Shown here one piece after another: positions 28,591 through 37,034 of a stretch of 64,000 bases of DNA. Made by a program: the position numbers and the translations under genes. The stretch is taken from the NCBI RefSeq assembly GCF_028737325.1, contig NZ_JAQZCH010000002.1, positions 372,001-436,000 on the forward strand, given 5' to 3'. How positions within the stretch are numbered: the first letter of the stretch is position 1; each line of letters starts with the position of its first letter. The notes below the pieces were generated by a model. It searched no databases, had not been told where the DNA came from, and saw nothing but the letters and a program-made list of their open reading frames with translations. This stretch comes from Microbacterium thalli (GTDB lineage: Bacteria > Actinomycetota > Actinomycetes > Actinomycetales > Microbacteriaceae).

Positions 28591-28630
28591 CGATCGGCGC
28601 GGCCGGGCTCAGCCGCGGCCGCGCCGATCG
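28591..28630 (-). other. hairpin between rpsB and tsf (possible attenuator)
   Basis: Bases 28591-28604 and 28617-28630 pair perfectly over 14 bp around a 12-base loop. The hairpin lies in the 105-base gap between rpsB and tsf, has no T-tract, and leaves about 40 bases before the tsf ATG. It could lower tsf relative to rpsB, or act as a processing site. The role is inferred from position. Confidence 0.5.
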
Positions 28631-28654
28631 TAGCGGGTCAAGAAGACGCGCTGA

Positions 28655-29569
28655 TTACTTCTCGGTCGCCTCGGCGGCGTCGGCCTCGGCCGGAGCCTCG
28701 GTCTCGGCCTGAGCCTCGGCACCGGCCTCGTCGGCGGGCGTCTCGGTGGCGGCCACCTCGGCGGCAGCACCCTCGACAGCAGCGACCTCGGCGGCAGCAC
28801 CCTCGGCGGGAGCGGTCTCGAGCAGCTCGCGCTCCCAGTCCGCCAGCGGCTCGGCCTCGGCCGACTCGTCGGACGGCTGGTGGCGCTGGATCAGGCCCTC
28901 AGCGGCGGCGTCGGCGACGATGCGCGTGAGCAGGCTCACCGAGCGGATGGCGTCGTCGTTGCCGGGGATCGGGTACTGGAACTCGTCGGGGTCGGCGTTC
29001 GTGTCGAGGATGCCGATCACGGGGATGCCGAGCTTCTTGGCCTCGTCGATGGCGAGGTGCTCGCGCTTGGCGTCGACGACCCAGATAGCCGAGGGCGTCT
29101 TCTGGAGGTTGCGGATGCCGCCGAGCGACTTGTGCAGCTTGTCGAGCTCGCGCTTCTTGAGCAGCAGCTCCTTCTTCGTGAAGCCGCTCGCAGCGGGGTT
29201 CTCGAAGTCGAGTTCCTCGAGCTCCTTCATGCGGGCGAGTCGCTTCGACACCGTCTGGAAGTTGGTCAGCAGACCACCGAGCCAGCGCTGGTTCACGTAG
29301 GGCTGGCCGACGCGCGTCGCCTGCTCGGCGATGACTTCCTGGGCCTGCTTCTTGGTGCCGACGAAGAGGATGGTGCCGCCGTGGGCGACCGTCTCCTTGA
29401 CGTACTCGTAGGCACGGTCGATGTACGACAGCGACTGCTGCAGGTCGATGATGTGGATGCCCGAGCGCTCGGTCAGGATGAAGCGCTTGACTTTCGGGTT
29501 CCAACGGCGGGTCTGGTGCCCGAAGTGGACGCCGCTGTCGAGCAGCTGGCGAATGGTGACGACGGCCAT
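28655..29569 (-). CDS. rpsB: 30S ribosomal protein S2
   Basis: Late-binding protein of the small ribosomal subunit. From ATG 29569 it has 304 residues. The S2 core is complete: [18 protein letters not shown], the coiled-coil helices, [32 protein letters not shown] and [12 protein letters not shown]. The last 60-70 residues are an acidic Ala/Glu-rich tail typical of actinobacterial S2. It contains two copies of a 21-bp direct repeat (28755-28775 and 28785-28805) encoding an Ala-Glu-Val-rich unit. AGGAGA lies well placed before the ATG; an upstream open frame is leader sequence, not coding. Confidence 0.96.
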   Translation of the reverse strand: MAVVTIRQLLDSGVHFGHQTRRWNPKVKRFILTERSGIHIIDLQQSLSYIDRAYEYVKETVAHGGTILFVGTKKQAQEVIAEQATRVGQPYVNQRWLGGLLTNFQTVSKRLARMKELEELDFENPAASGFTKKELLLKKRELDKLHKSLGGIRNLQKTPSAIWVVDAKREHLAIDEAKKLGIPVIGILDTNADPDEFQYPIPGNDDAIRSVSLLTRIVADAAAEGLIQRHQPSDESAEAEPLADWERELLETAPAEGAAAEVAAVEGAAAEVAATETPADEAGAEAQAETEAPAEADAAEATEK

Positions 29570-29746
29570 GGCCGTTCTCCTTCTGTTTCGGTTGCTGTCC
29601 GGGCCGACGGCCCGGTGTCCTGGCGCCCGACGCACTTCCGCTCGCCGCCGGAGCGGGAGACCTGGGGAAGATGCGCCATGATCCGGTGAGCCGGTCACTG
29701 TGGGCACGCGTAGTCACCCCGACGAGCGAGGTGCCGTCCCAGTGTA
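29570..29746 (-). promoter_or_regulatory. rpsB promoter and long 5' leader
   Basis: TACACT (29746-29741, minus strand) preceded by TGC forms an extended -10. Transcription would start near 29734, giving a leader of about 165 bases. The leader can fold three hairpins: one around GTGACCGGCTCACCGG, a 6-bp stem CCGCTC/GAGCGG, and a 7-bp stem pairing 29599-29605 with 29609-29615, about 30 bases before the start. S2 leaders that bind S2 are known elsewhere; whether this one does is not shown. The rest of the gap up to 29846 shows nothing else except the -10 of the M23 gene. Confidence 0.4.
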
Positions 29747-29846
29747 GCAGTCACGACCCTCCTCCCCCGGCGAGGGCGAAGCCTCAGTCGTCCACCGATC
29801 TCCGCTGCGCAGAACACCATCTCGGCGCCGCGGCCAGACTCGCCCC

Positions 29847-30365
29847 GTGACCTCCCTTCGCCGCCGCCTCGTCGCTCTCGGCGTCCTGCTGCTGACGCTG
29901 AGCGCGGGCCCACCCGCCGCCGAGGCTCGGGATGACGCGGGCGACGGCGTCCACACATCCGCTCGCTGGGAGTATCCGCTCGCCGGCGCGGCGCTCATCC
30001 GAGGGTTCGAAGCGCCGGCTCACGAGTACGGACCCGGTCACCGCGGAATCGATCTGCGTTCCGGCGGCGGCGACGTCGTCATCGCTCCCGCAGCCGGGAC
30101 GATCGCATTCGCGGGCCCCGTCGCCGGACGCCCGGTTGTGACGATCGATCACGGCGGTGGGCTGGTCTCCAGCCTCGAGCCGGTCGAGACGACGCTCACG
30201 CCGGGCAGTGCAGTCGCCACCGGCGACCCGATCGGCACGCTTTCACCCGAGGGTCACACCGGTCCCGGCACGCTCCACCTCGGCGCGCGCCTCGACGGCG
30301 CCTACATCAACCCGCTGCTGCTGCTCGCCGAGGTGCCGCGCCCGATCCTCCTGCCGTGCTGCTGA
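29847..30365 (+). CDS. M23-family (LytM-like) peptidase domain protein, probably exported
   Basis: A 172-residue protein with a signal peptide (basic start, hydrophobic LVALGVLLLTLSA, cleavage near AEA) and one LytM domain. The first zinc motif is intact: His65 and Asp69 in GHRGIDL. The second reads GTLHLGARLDG, with His144 as ligand but Thr142 where active LytM enzymes have the first His of HxH. The GTIAFAGPVAGRPVVTIDHGGGL segment is typical. Catalysis is therefore doubtful; it may bind rather than cut peptidoglycan or act as an activator. GTG 29847 follows CAGACT (29835-29840) by six bases, so a leaderless start is likely. It converges on the DUF3060 gene. Confidence 0.8.
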   Translation: MTSLRRRLVALGVLLLTLSAGPPAAEARDDAGDGVHTSARWEYPLAGAALIRGFEAPAHEYGPGHRGIDLRSGGGDVVIAPAAGTIAFAGPVAGRPVVTIDHGGGLVSSLEPVETTLTPGSAVATGDPIGTLSPEGHTGPGTLHLGARLDGAYINPLLLLAEVPRPILLPCC

Positions 30366-30367
30366 CG

Positions 30368-30940
30368 TCAGTCGGGACGGATGTCGTTGCGATCGCCGGC
30401 CTGTTCGACCGAGCCCAGCCGGTCGGCGTGCACCCGGTTGTCGTTGCCCGCCACCGACACCGCGCTGATCTCGTCCCCATCGATGGCGTTGCGGTCGCCC
30501 GCCACGCTGAGCGAGCCGATCACGTCGGCGTCGATGTCGGCGGCTTGGCCCGTGATCTCGAGGGTGTTCACGTCGGCGAGATCGACCTCGACCCGGTCGC
30601 CGCGCACGACCACCGTCGTGACTCGGGCGTCCGACAGATCGACATCGAGACCCGCGCCCTCGATCTCCACCCGATCGCACTCGCCGGTGAACGAAAGATC
30701 GATGTCGGAGCCGCGCAGGGCCACGACGCCGGCGATGCACATGGACAGGTCGGACCCGCCTGTCGACGGCGAGGAGGACGGCGTTGCCGGTTGCGGGCTC
30801 ACCGGGGCTGGCGCCGTCGCCGACGCGTCCGACGGTGCACTCGGCCGGACCACGCGGTCCGGTGCATCATCCGCCGGGACGCAGGCGGTCAGGGCGAACA
30901 CGACGCCGACGGCGCCGAACCAGACGAGCGCTCTTCTCAT
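30368..30940 (-). CDS. DUF3060 lipoprotein
   Basis: A 190-residue exported lipoprotein. The signal peptide MRRALVWFGAVGVVFALTAC ends in lipobox LTAC with Cys20. A Ser/Pro/Ala linker (about 25-60) follows, then a DUF3060-type domain. Its short repeating strands (SFTGECDRVEIEG, VVRGDRVEVDLADV, SVAGDRNAIDGDEIS, SVAGNDNRVHADR) suggest a small right-handed beta-solenoid. Function is unknown. TAGCGT (30952-30947) ends six bases before ATG 30940, so a leaderless transcript is probable. The xerC gene ends 52 bases upstream on the same strand. Confidence 0.8.
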   Translation of the reverse strand: MRRALVWFGAVGVVFALTACVPADDAPDRVVRPSAPSDASATAPAPVSPQPATPSSSPSTGGSDLSMCIAGVVALRGSDIDLSFTGECDRVEIEGAGLDVDLSDARVTTVVVRGDRVEVDLADVNTLEITGQAADIDADVIGSLSVAGDRNAIDGDEISAVSVAGNDNRVHADRLGSVEQAGDRNDIRPD

Positions 30941-30992
30941 GCCTCCACGCTAGGCCCGCGGCGACACGTCGCGCCATCCGGCGCTGGCCACA

Positions 30993-31907
30993 TCAGGCTC
31001 GCGGGTGCGCTTGACGGTATGCGGCGGCGAGACGCTCGCCCGAGACGTGGGTGTAGATCTGGGTGGTGCCGAGACTGGCGTGTCCCAGGATCTCCTGAAC
31101 GGCGCGGAGGTCCGCGCCGCCGTCGAGCAGGTGAGTGGCGGCCGAATGCCGCAGCGTGTGCGGCCCCGCGGTCTCTGCCCCTAAGGCGGGCGCGACGCGT
31201 TCGGCGACGACCGCGTAGACCGCGCGGGGCCCGAGGCGGCCGCCTCGAGCACCGAGGAAGAGGGCGGCCGCCTCGGATATCGGGCGCTCGGGCGCGCGTG
31301 CCGCCAGCACCGGGCGCCCGCGGACGAGGTATGCCTGCAGGGCGGCGAACGCCGGCCCGCCGACGGGAACGATGCGTTCCCGGTCGCCCTTCCCCGTCAC
31401 CCGGGCCGTGCGCCGGCCGTCGTCGACGTCGTCGACATCGAGCCCGCACAGCTCCGACACCCGGATGCCGCTGGCATAGAGCACCTCGAGGACTGCATGG
31501 TCTCGGAGCAGGATCGGGTCGCCGTTCGCCGCGCCCGCCCGGAGGGCGTCGAGGACGCCGGCGAGGGCATCGGCGGTGGCGACCCGGGGAAGCGTCCGCC
31601 CCTTCTTGGGCGATGCCAACCGCAGGGCGGGGTCGGCGCCGAGCATGCCGCGCTCGGTCGCCCAGGCGAAGAAGCCGCGGGCAGTCGCCGTCCGGCGTGC
31701 CAACGTCGAGCGCGCGTCGCCCCGTTCGCTCGCCCGCCAGATCCAGTCGCGCAGAGTGTCGATGTCCACCTCGGCGAGATCGATATCACCCGCCGCATCC
31801 GAGAGATCGGCGAGGTCCGACAGATACGCGCGCACCGTGTGCTCGGACAGGCGACGCACACGCGAGAGGTGCTCGCCGTAGGCCGACGCCGCCGCGGAGA
31901 TGCGCAT
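30993..31907 (-). CDS. xerC: site-specific tyrosine recombinase XerC-like
   Basis: Tyrosine recombinase expected to resolve chromosome dimers at dif together with XerD. From ATG 31907 it has 304 residues: an N-terminal SAM-like core-binding domain (SEHTVRAYLSDLADL) and a catalytic domain with all active residues: Arg149 (ASGIRVSEL), Lys173 (TGKGDRE), His250 and Arg253 (HTLRHSAATH), His276 (LGHASLG) and Tyr285 (TQIYTHVS). Size and position beside dprA-comM-rnhB are those of chromosomal XerC, not of a phage integrase. No dif site was searched for by alignment. Confidence 0.92.
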   Translation of the reverse strand: MRISAAASAYGEHLSRVRRLSEHTVRAYLSDLADLSDAAGDIDLAEVDIDTLRDWIWRASERGDARSTLARRTATARGFFAWATERGMLGADPALRLASPKKGRTLPRVATADALAGVLDALRAGAANGDPILLRDHAVLEVLYASGIRVSELCGLDVDDVDDGRRTARVTGKGDRERIVPVGGPAFAALQAYLVRGRPVLAARAPERPISEAAALFLGARGGRLGPRAVYAVVAERVAPALGAETAGPHTLRHSAATHLLDGGADLRAVQEILGHASLGTTQIYTHVSGERLAAAYRQAHPRA

Positions 31908-31965
31908 GCCACCAGCATGACGGAAGGCTCGATCGCGACGCCGGAATGGTGCGGTGCGCCGTCGC

Positions 31966-33144
31966 TCAGGGCATCCCGCGTCGCCAGCCGCGCGCATCGG
32001 AGACGACGCGGCCGTCAAGCGCAAGCAGACCGAGCAGGGAGCTCACCCGGTCGGCTTCGACGCCCGAGCGACGAGCCACCTCGGCGACGTCGCGGGGTGA
32101 GCGCGGGCTGAGCGCGTCGATGACCCGCGTGGTGTCGTCGGTCCGGTCCATCGGAGTTTCCATCGTCTTTGCTGCGACATCCCACCCCACGAGCTCTCGG
32201 ACGTCGTCGGCGCTGGTGATGCAGCGGCCGTCGTAGTCGCGCAGGATCCGGTGGCATCCCGCCGATGCGGCCGACGTCACCGGACCCGGCACGGCGCCGA
32301 GCGGCCGGCCGAGCGCTGCAGCATGTCCCGCCGTGTTCAGCGACCCCGAGCGCCACCCCGCCTCGACCACGACCGTGGCGTCTGCGAGGGCGGCGATCAG
32401 CCGGTTGCGCTGCAAGAACCGCCACTTCGTGGGGGCCGTGCCGCAGGGCACCTCGCTCAGGACGACGCCCTGCCGCGACAGGTTCGCCAGCAGATCGGCG
32501 TGACCGGCGGGGTAGGACTTCTCGACCCCGCCCGCGAGTACCGCGATACCGCGGCCCTCCACCGCGACGCACGCGCGGTGCGCGGCCGCGTCGATGCCCA
32601 CCGCGGCACCCGACACGATGGTCGCTCCCCCGGCGGCAAGCTCTCCCGCCAGTTCGGCCGCGACGCGCACGCCGTACGCCGTGGCGGCTCGGGCGCCCAC
32701 GAGCGCCACCGCCGCGGCTGCCTCCGGTAGTGCGTCGAGCCGGCCGCGGACCCACAGCGCGGGTGGAGCGTGCACCCCGAGGTCATCGAGCCGGACCGGC
32801 CACGCCTCGTCGCCGGGCACCACCAACTGCGCCCCGATACGGCGCGCGAGTTCGAGCGGGTACGGGTGGTCGTCGCGCCGCGGTAGCCACCGCGCACGCG
32901 CTCGACGCCAGTCCCGTTCGGACAGCTCGGGGATGTCCGGCACGGAGCCGTCGCTGAGCGCGAGGTCGAGGGCCGCCGCCGCGCCCCGTCGAGCAATCAC
33001 CAGCCCCGCCACGCCGTCTCCCGGTTCGGTGAGCACCGACCATCGCGCACGCGCATACCGCTCCACCTCGTCGGCGCCGGCTCCTGATGCCGGCGCGAGG
33101 GCAGCCACCACCTCGCGCGCCCGCTGCCCCAGAGACGAGGTCAT
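31966..33144 (-). CDS. dprA: DNA-processing protein DprA
   Basis: Rossmann-fold protein that loads RecA on incoming single-stranded DNA during uptake. The 392-residue protein has YPLELARRIGAQLVVPGDEAWPVRLDDL, ALWVRGRLD, VALVGARAATAYG, the GAAVGIDAAAHRACVA motif, VLAGGVEKSYPAGHADL, RFLQRNRLIAALADATVVVEA and SLNTAGHAAALGRPLGAVPGP, all signature segments, followed by a C-terminal winged-helix-like tail. ATG 33144 overlaps the comM stop by four bases. Actinobacteria keep dprA although natural competence is rarely shown. Confidence 0.93.
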   Translation of the reverse strand: MTSSLGQRAREVVAALAPASGAGADEVERYARARWSVLTEPGDGVAGLVIARRGAAAALDLALSDGSVPDIPELSERDWRRARARWLPRRDDHPYPLELARRIGAQLVVPGDEAWPVRLDDLGVHAPPALWVRGRLDALPEAAAAVALVGARAATAYGVRVAAELAGELAAGGATIVSGAAVGIDAAAHRACVAVEGRGIAVLAGGVEKSYPAGHADLLANLSRQGVVLSEVPCGTAPTKWRFLQRNRLIAALADATVVVEAGWRSGSLNTAGHAAALGRPLGAVPGPVTSAASAGCHRILRDYDGRCITSADDVRELVGWDVAAKTMETPMDRTDDTTRVIDALSPRSPRDVAEVARRSGVEADRVSSLLGLLALDGRVVSDARGWRRGMP

Positions 33145-34679
33145 CGATCGACCCCCTTCTTGAGGAACAGCGCACGGCCGACATCGTCGAGGGTGAGCCG
33201 ATCGTGACCGGCGAGGTCGGCGACCGACCATGCAACCCGTAGCACCCGGTCGTAGCCGCGCAATGTCAGTGCACCGCGATGCAAGGCGGCATCCAGCGGC
33301 GCTCGAACGTCGCGTGCGGGTGCGAGCGGTCCGTCGCGCAACCACGATCCGGCGACCTGCGCGTTCGTGCGCCATGGGGTGGCGCGCAACCGCTCGGCGG
33401 CGCGGAGTCGCGCACCTGCGACCTGTTCGCGGGCTGCGGAGGAGGACAGCCCGCCGGTTCCGGCGGTGGCGAGGTCGGCCAGCGAGACCCGGTTCAGCGC
33501 GAGTTCGATGTCGATGCGGTCGAGGAGCGGGCCGGAAAGACGCCCGAGGTATCGGCGGATCGCGAGCGACGGGCACGAGCAGCTTCCGCCTCGAACACCG
33601 TACTGTCCGCACGGGCACGGGTTCGTGGCGAGCACCAGCTGGAATCGCGCCGGAAGCGTCGCGCGGAACCCCGCCCGATGGATCTCGATCGCACCCGACT
33701 CGAGCGGTTGCCGCAACGAGTCGAGCGCGTGAGCGCCGTACTCTCCCGCCTCATCGAGGAAGAGCACACCGCCACTCGCGCGGGCGATCGCTCCCGGGCG
33801 CAGCATGCGGCTTCCGCCCCCGACGAGCGCGGCAACACTGACGCTGTGGTGCGGCGCCTCGAACGGGGGCACGCGGCTGAGGTGATCGACGGCCGAGCCC
33901 GACAACGAGCGGATCGACGCCACCTGCAGCGCGGTCTCGTCGTCGAGCGGCGGCAGGATGCCCGGCAGACGACGCGCGAGCATCGTCTTGCCGGCGCCGG
34001 GAGGCCCGGTCATGAGCAGGTGGTGCCCGCCGGCCGCCGCGACCACGACGGCCGCGACCGCTTCCTCCTGACCGCGGATGTCCGCGAGGTCCGCGGCCGG
34101 AGGCTCCTCTTCCGGCGGCGGCGGGACGGCGGTGTCGCTGCTCTCGGCTACGTCGTCGACGTCGATGTCGAGCCCGTGCCAGCGCGCGACCGCGCCGAGG
34201 GACCGGCATCCGACCACGCGGATGCCGTCGACCAGCGCGGCTTCGCGGCGGCAGGCCTCGGGAACGATGACCGTCCGGTGGCCCGCACGGGCCGCCGCGA
34301 TGACGGCGGGCAGCACTCCCGGCACGGGGCGCAGCCGTCCATCCAGCGCGAGCTCGCCGATGTGGACCGTGCCGGCCAGGGATGCGGCATCCAGGGGCAG
34401 TTCGGTCGCGAGCGCGGCGATCGCGATGGCGAGGTCGAATCCCGATCCCTGCTTGGGCAGGCTGGCAGGCGACAGGTTCACCGTCACGCGCCGACGCGAC
34501 AGCGGCAGACCGCTGTTCGCACACGCGTTGTGCACGCGCTGCTGCGCCTCGGCGAGGGCGCGGTCGGCGAGCCCGACGATGCGGAACGCGGGCGTCTGGT
34601 TGGACAGGTCGGCCTCCACCTCGACGAGATCGCCGACCAGGCCGGTCAACGCGACCGCCCAGGTGCGTCCGACGCTCAT
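33141..34679 (-). CDS. comM: YifB/ComM-type Mg-chelatase-like AAA+ ATPase
   Basis: Helicase-like AAA+ ATPase that promotes branch migration of recombination intermediates (ComM). The 512-residue protein begins with the Lon-like domain (VEADLSNQTPAFRIVGLAD, FDLAIAIAALA), then the ATPase core with Walker A TGPPGAGKTMLAR, Walker B GGVLFLDEAGEY, the four-Cys segment NPCPCGQYG...CSCP, and a C-terminal Mg-chelatase lid with RGYDRVLRVAWSVADLAG. Start ATG 34679 overlaps the yraN stop by four bases. It is part of the yraN-comM-dprA block conserved in many bacteria. Confidence 0.93.
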   Translation of the reverse strand: MSVGRTWAVALTGLVGDLVEVEADLSNQTPAFRIVGLADRALAEAQQRVHNACANSGLPLSRRRVTVNLSPASLPKQGSGFDLAIAIAALATELPLDAASLAGTVHIGELALDGRLRPVPGVLPAVIAAARAGHRTVIVPEACRREAALVDGIRVVGCRSLGAVARWHGLDIDVDDVAESSDTAVPPPPEEEPPAADLADIRGQEEAVAAVVVAAAGGHHLLMTGPPGAGKTMLARRLPGILPPLDDETALQVASIRSLSGSAVDHLSRVPPFEAPHHSVSVAALVGGGSRMLRPGAIARASGGVLFLDEAGEYGAHALDSLRQPLESGAIEIHRAGFRATLPARFQLVLATNPCPCGQYGVRGGSCSCPSLAIRRYLGRLSGPLLDRIDIELALNRVSLADLATAGTGGLSSSAAREQVAGARLRAAERLRATPWRTNAQVAGSWLRDGPLAPARDVRAPLDAALHRGALTLRGYDRVLRVAWSVADLAGHDRLTLDDVGRALFLKKGVDR

Positions 34680-35038
34680 CGGAGGTCCTCGAGATGCTCC
34701 ACACGGGCCGTCGCGACGTCTTCGCCGGTGATGCCGATGACGTCCAGTCGCACCCGGCGCCCTCGGACGCGCTCCGGATACGCCGCGATCCACGCGCATG
34801 CCAGCCGCCACAGCCGGTCCTTCTTGCGGTCATCCACCGCCTCGAACGGGTGACCGAAGCCGTCGCTGCGCCGGGTCTTCACCTCGACGATCACCAGCTC
34901 ATCACGCGTTCCCGCGACGATGTCGATCTCACCCTGCCGATGTCGCCAGTTGCGATCGAGGATGTCGTACCCGCGGTCGGTCAGATGGCGCGCGGCGCGT
35001 TCCTCGCCCGCGCGGCCCCGTTCGTCCTTCGCTGCCAT
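34676..35038 (-). CDS. YraN family (UPF0102) nuclease-like protein
   Basis: A 120-residue protein of the UPF0102 family with a Holliday-junction-resolvase-like fold. The conserved acidic residues are in RQGEIDIVAGTRDELVIVEVKTR, matching the E-D-ExK nuclease pattern, and the AARHLTDRGYDILDRNWR segment precedes them. Biochemical function is unproven in most bacteria. It starts the yraN-comM-dprA series, coupled to comM by an ATGA overlap. The 94 bases between it and the DUF2469 gene contain no feature I can support. Confidence 0.88.
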   Translation of the reverse strand: MAAKDERGRAGEERAARHLTDRGYDILDRNWRHRQGEIDIVAGTRDELVIVEVKTRRSDGFGHPFEAVDDRKKDRLWRLACAWIAAYPERVRGRRVRLDVIGITGEDVATARVEHLEDLR

Positions 35039-35132
35039 GCCAGCACTCTGGCGTGCCGACGGTCGGCGCCTGTGTCGTCCTCAGCCGATCGGGGAGCGAT
35101 CGCCGCGGGACGTCACTGGGGAGGAGCCGCGC

Positions 35133-35456
35133 TCAGCTGTCGAGCGACAGCTCGTCGGGCAGCTCGAAATCGCGCCGCTGCAGCTCTTCGACGTTCACGT
35201 CCTTGAAGGTCAGCACACGGACGGACTTCACGAAGCGATCGGCGCGGTAGATGTCCCACACCCACACGTCCTTCATGGTGAGCTCGAAGTAGAAGTCGTG
35301 CTCGGTGTCGCGGCGGACGACATTGACGTCGTTGGCGAGGTAGAAGCGGCGCTCGGTCTCGATCACGTACTGGAACTGCGACACGACGTCGCGATACTCC
35401 TTGTAGAGCGCCAGCTCCAGTTCGCGGTCGTAGTCTTCGAAGACTTCGTCATCCAT
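35133..35456 (-). CDS. DUF2469 conserved actinobacterial protein
   Basis: A 107-residue acidic protein of the DUF2469 family, nearly universal in Actinobacteria and usually found between rnhB and yraN, as here. It opens with MDDEVFEDYDRELELALYKEYRDVV and shows VIETERRFYLANDVNVV, FYFELTMKDVWVWDIYR and SVRVLTFKDVNVEEL. No catalytic motif or membrane segment is seen and the function is unknown. GGAGG precedes the ATG, and TAGGAT (35471-35466) nine bases upstream may be its -10, giving a very short leader. Confidence 0.88.
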   Translation of the reverse strand: MDDEVFEDYDRELELALYKEYRDVVSQFQYVIETERRFYLANDVNVVRRDTEHDFYFELTMKDVWVWDIYRADRFVKSVRVLTFKDVNVEELQRRDFELPDELSLDS

Positions 35457-35496
35457 GGTCCCTCCATCCTAGGCGGCGCCGGAGGGCGGACGAGCC

Positions 35497-36156
35497 TCAG
35501 AACAGCGTCGGAGCATCAGCGATCGCCCACGACGCACGGTGATGACCGCTCAGCCCGTGCGAACGGATCGCCTCGCGGTGCACCGCGCTGGCGTAGCCCT
35601 TGTTGCGGGCCCATTCGTACACGGGGGTCTCGTCGTGGAGCGCGGTCATGTGCGCGTCGCGAGCCACCTTCGCGATGACCGAGGCAGCCGCCGCGCTCGC
35701 GCAGTCGCGGTCGGCCTTCACGATCGTCTGGATCGTCAGGCCGGGTCCGGCGACCGGTGAGACGTAGTCGTGGTTGCCGTCGAGGATGACCACGGCGTCC
35801 GAGGCCATCGGGTCGACGCCGGTGAGTCCCGCGAGCGCGCGAACGGCGGCGAGCCCGAGAGCCCGGATGATCCCGCGCTCGTCGATCTCCGCCGGGGTGG
35901 CCCACCCCACCGCGGAGTCCACGACCCAGCCCGCCGCACGCTCCGCCAGCGCCGGGCGACGCAGCTCGGTCACCAGTTTCGAGTCGCGCAACCCGTCGGG
36001 GATGCGGCGTCGCGCACAACGCGCGTCCAGCACCGCGGCACCCACCGCGACCGGCCCGGCCAGTGCTCCGCGGCCGACCTCGTCGAGGGCGATGACGAAC
36101 GCGTGCTCACGCAGCAGCCGTCGCTCGACGGTCAGCCGAGGAGCGACGACGGTCAT
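35497..36156 (-). CDS. rnhB: ribonuclease HII
   Basis: Cuts RNA-DNA hybrids and removes misincorporated ribonucleotides. The 219-residue protein has the catalytic start FVIALDEVGRGALAGPV with the DE pair, RDSKLVTELRRPAL, ILDGNHDYVSP with a further Asp, and IVKADRDCASAAAASVIAKVARD with the last acidic residue. Motifs are complete. ATG 36156 overlaps the lepB stop by four bases, so it is translated after lepB. The N-terminus LTVERRLLREHAF is usual for actinobacterial RNase HII. Confidence 0.94.
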   Translation of the reverse strand: MTVVAPRLTVERRLLREHAFVIALDEVGRGALAGPVAVGAAVLDARCARRRIPDGLRDSKLVTELRRPALAERAAGWVVDSAVGWATPAEIDERGIIRALGLAAVRALAGLTGVDPMASDAVVILDGNHDYVSPVAGPGLTIQTIVKADRDCASAAAASVIAKVARDAHMTALHDETPVYEWARNKGYASAVHREAIRSHGLSGHHRASWAIADAPTLF

Positions 36157-36896
36157 CGGGCGTCGGGGGCCGGAACGCCGGCGAACACGTCGTGATGGAA
36201 ATCGATGCCGCCGAAACGGTCGAGGGGCCATGTGATGAGGAACGCACGGCCGACGACGTTGTCGAGGGGCACGAACCCTTGCGAGGGCTGGTCCTGGTTG
36301 TAGCGCGAGTCACGCGAGTGATCGCGGTTGTCGCCGAGGACCCACAGCGAGTCGTCGGGCACCACGACGTCGAAAGGGACTTCCTGCGGCGCCGACTGTC
36401 CATCGGCGAGAGCGACGTAGGGCCGCTCGTCGACGGGGACGCCGTTGACGGTGATCTGCCCGACCGCGTTGCAGCAGACGACGTGGTCACCCGGCATCCC
36501 GATGATGCGCTTGATCAGGTGGTCCTTGCTATCGGGCGCCGACAGCCCGACCACCGACAGTACCCAGTCCACGCCCTCGACGACGGGCGGACGGACCGGC
36601 TCGACGGTCGGCGGAAGCCACCCGCCCGGATCGCGGAAGACGACCACGTCGCCCCGCTCGTAGCCGCCGAATCGCGGGGTGAGCTGATCGACGAGGATCC
36701 GGTCGTCCTCGCGCAGAGTCTGTTCCATCGAGCCGGAGGGGATGTAGAACGATCGGACGAGGAACGTTTTGACCAGGAACGACACGACGAGCGCGATCGC
36801 GACGATGACGAGCACGTCGCGGACCAGCAGCCACAGCCGACGCGAACGCGAACGCGCGGGCGCCGGTGCCGACGCGGCAAGGTCATCGGTGGTCAT
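36153..36896 (-). CDS. lepB: signal peptidase I
   Basis: Membrane protease that removes signal peptides on the outer face of the membrane. The 247-residue protein has a polar N-terminus, one membrane segment (about 22-45), catalytic Ser56 in YIPSGSMEQTL, and general base Lys129 in HLIKRIIGMPGD, then the box-E region VLGDNRDHSRDSR and a C-terminal VVGRAFLITWPLDRFGG. An insertion with GDVVVFRDPGGWLPP and WVLSVVGLS precedes the Lys, as in many actinobacteria. It lies downstream of rplS, separated by a terminator hairpin, and is coupled to rnhB. Confidence 0.94.
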   Translation of the reverse strand: MTTDDLAASAPAPARSRSRRLWLLVRDVLVIVAIALVVSFLVKTFLVRSFYIPSGSMEQTLREDDRILVDQLTPRFGGYERGDVVVFRDPGGWLPPTVEPVRPPVVEGVDWVLSVVGLSAPDSKDHLIKRIIGMPGDHVVCCNAVGQITVNGVPVDERPYVALADGQSAPQEVPFDVVVPDDSLWVLGDNRDHSRDSRYNQDQPSQGFVPLDNVVGRAFLITWPLDRFGGIDFHHDVFAGVPAPDAR

Positions 36897-36986
36897 ACTC
36901 GCCTCTCATCCGACTCACCCGCCGGGGAGCCCATCCCAGGGTCGCACATTCCGTGCGTTTCACCGTCCGCCGCGCGACGGAACGAC

Positions 36987-37016
36987 GGATGCCCCGAGCC
37001 TGAGCCCGGGGCATCC
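36987..37016 (-). terminator. terminator hairpin after rplS
   Basis: Bases 36987-36996 and 37007-37016 form a 10-bp perfect stem with a 10-base loop that can pair further. It begins 18 bases past the rplS stop and stands before lepB. No T-tract is present. It probably reduces read-through from rplS into lepB. Confidence 0.6.
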
Positions 37017-37034
37017 AGAGAACACGTCGCTGGG

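Noticed and set aside
30993-31907. Tyrosine recombinase as integrase of a mobile island
   Set aside because: Length, motifs and the dprA-comM-rnhB neighbourhood fit chromosomal XerC; no tRNA, attachment repeats or phage genes are nearby.
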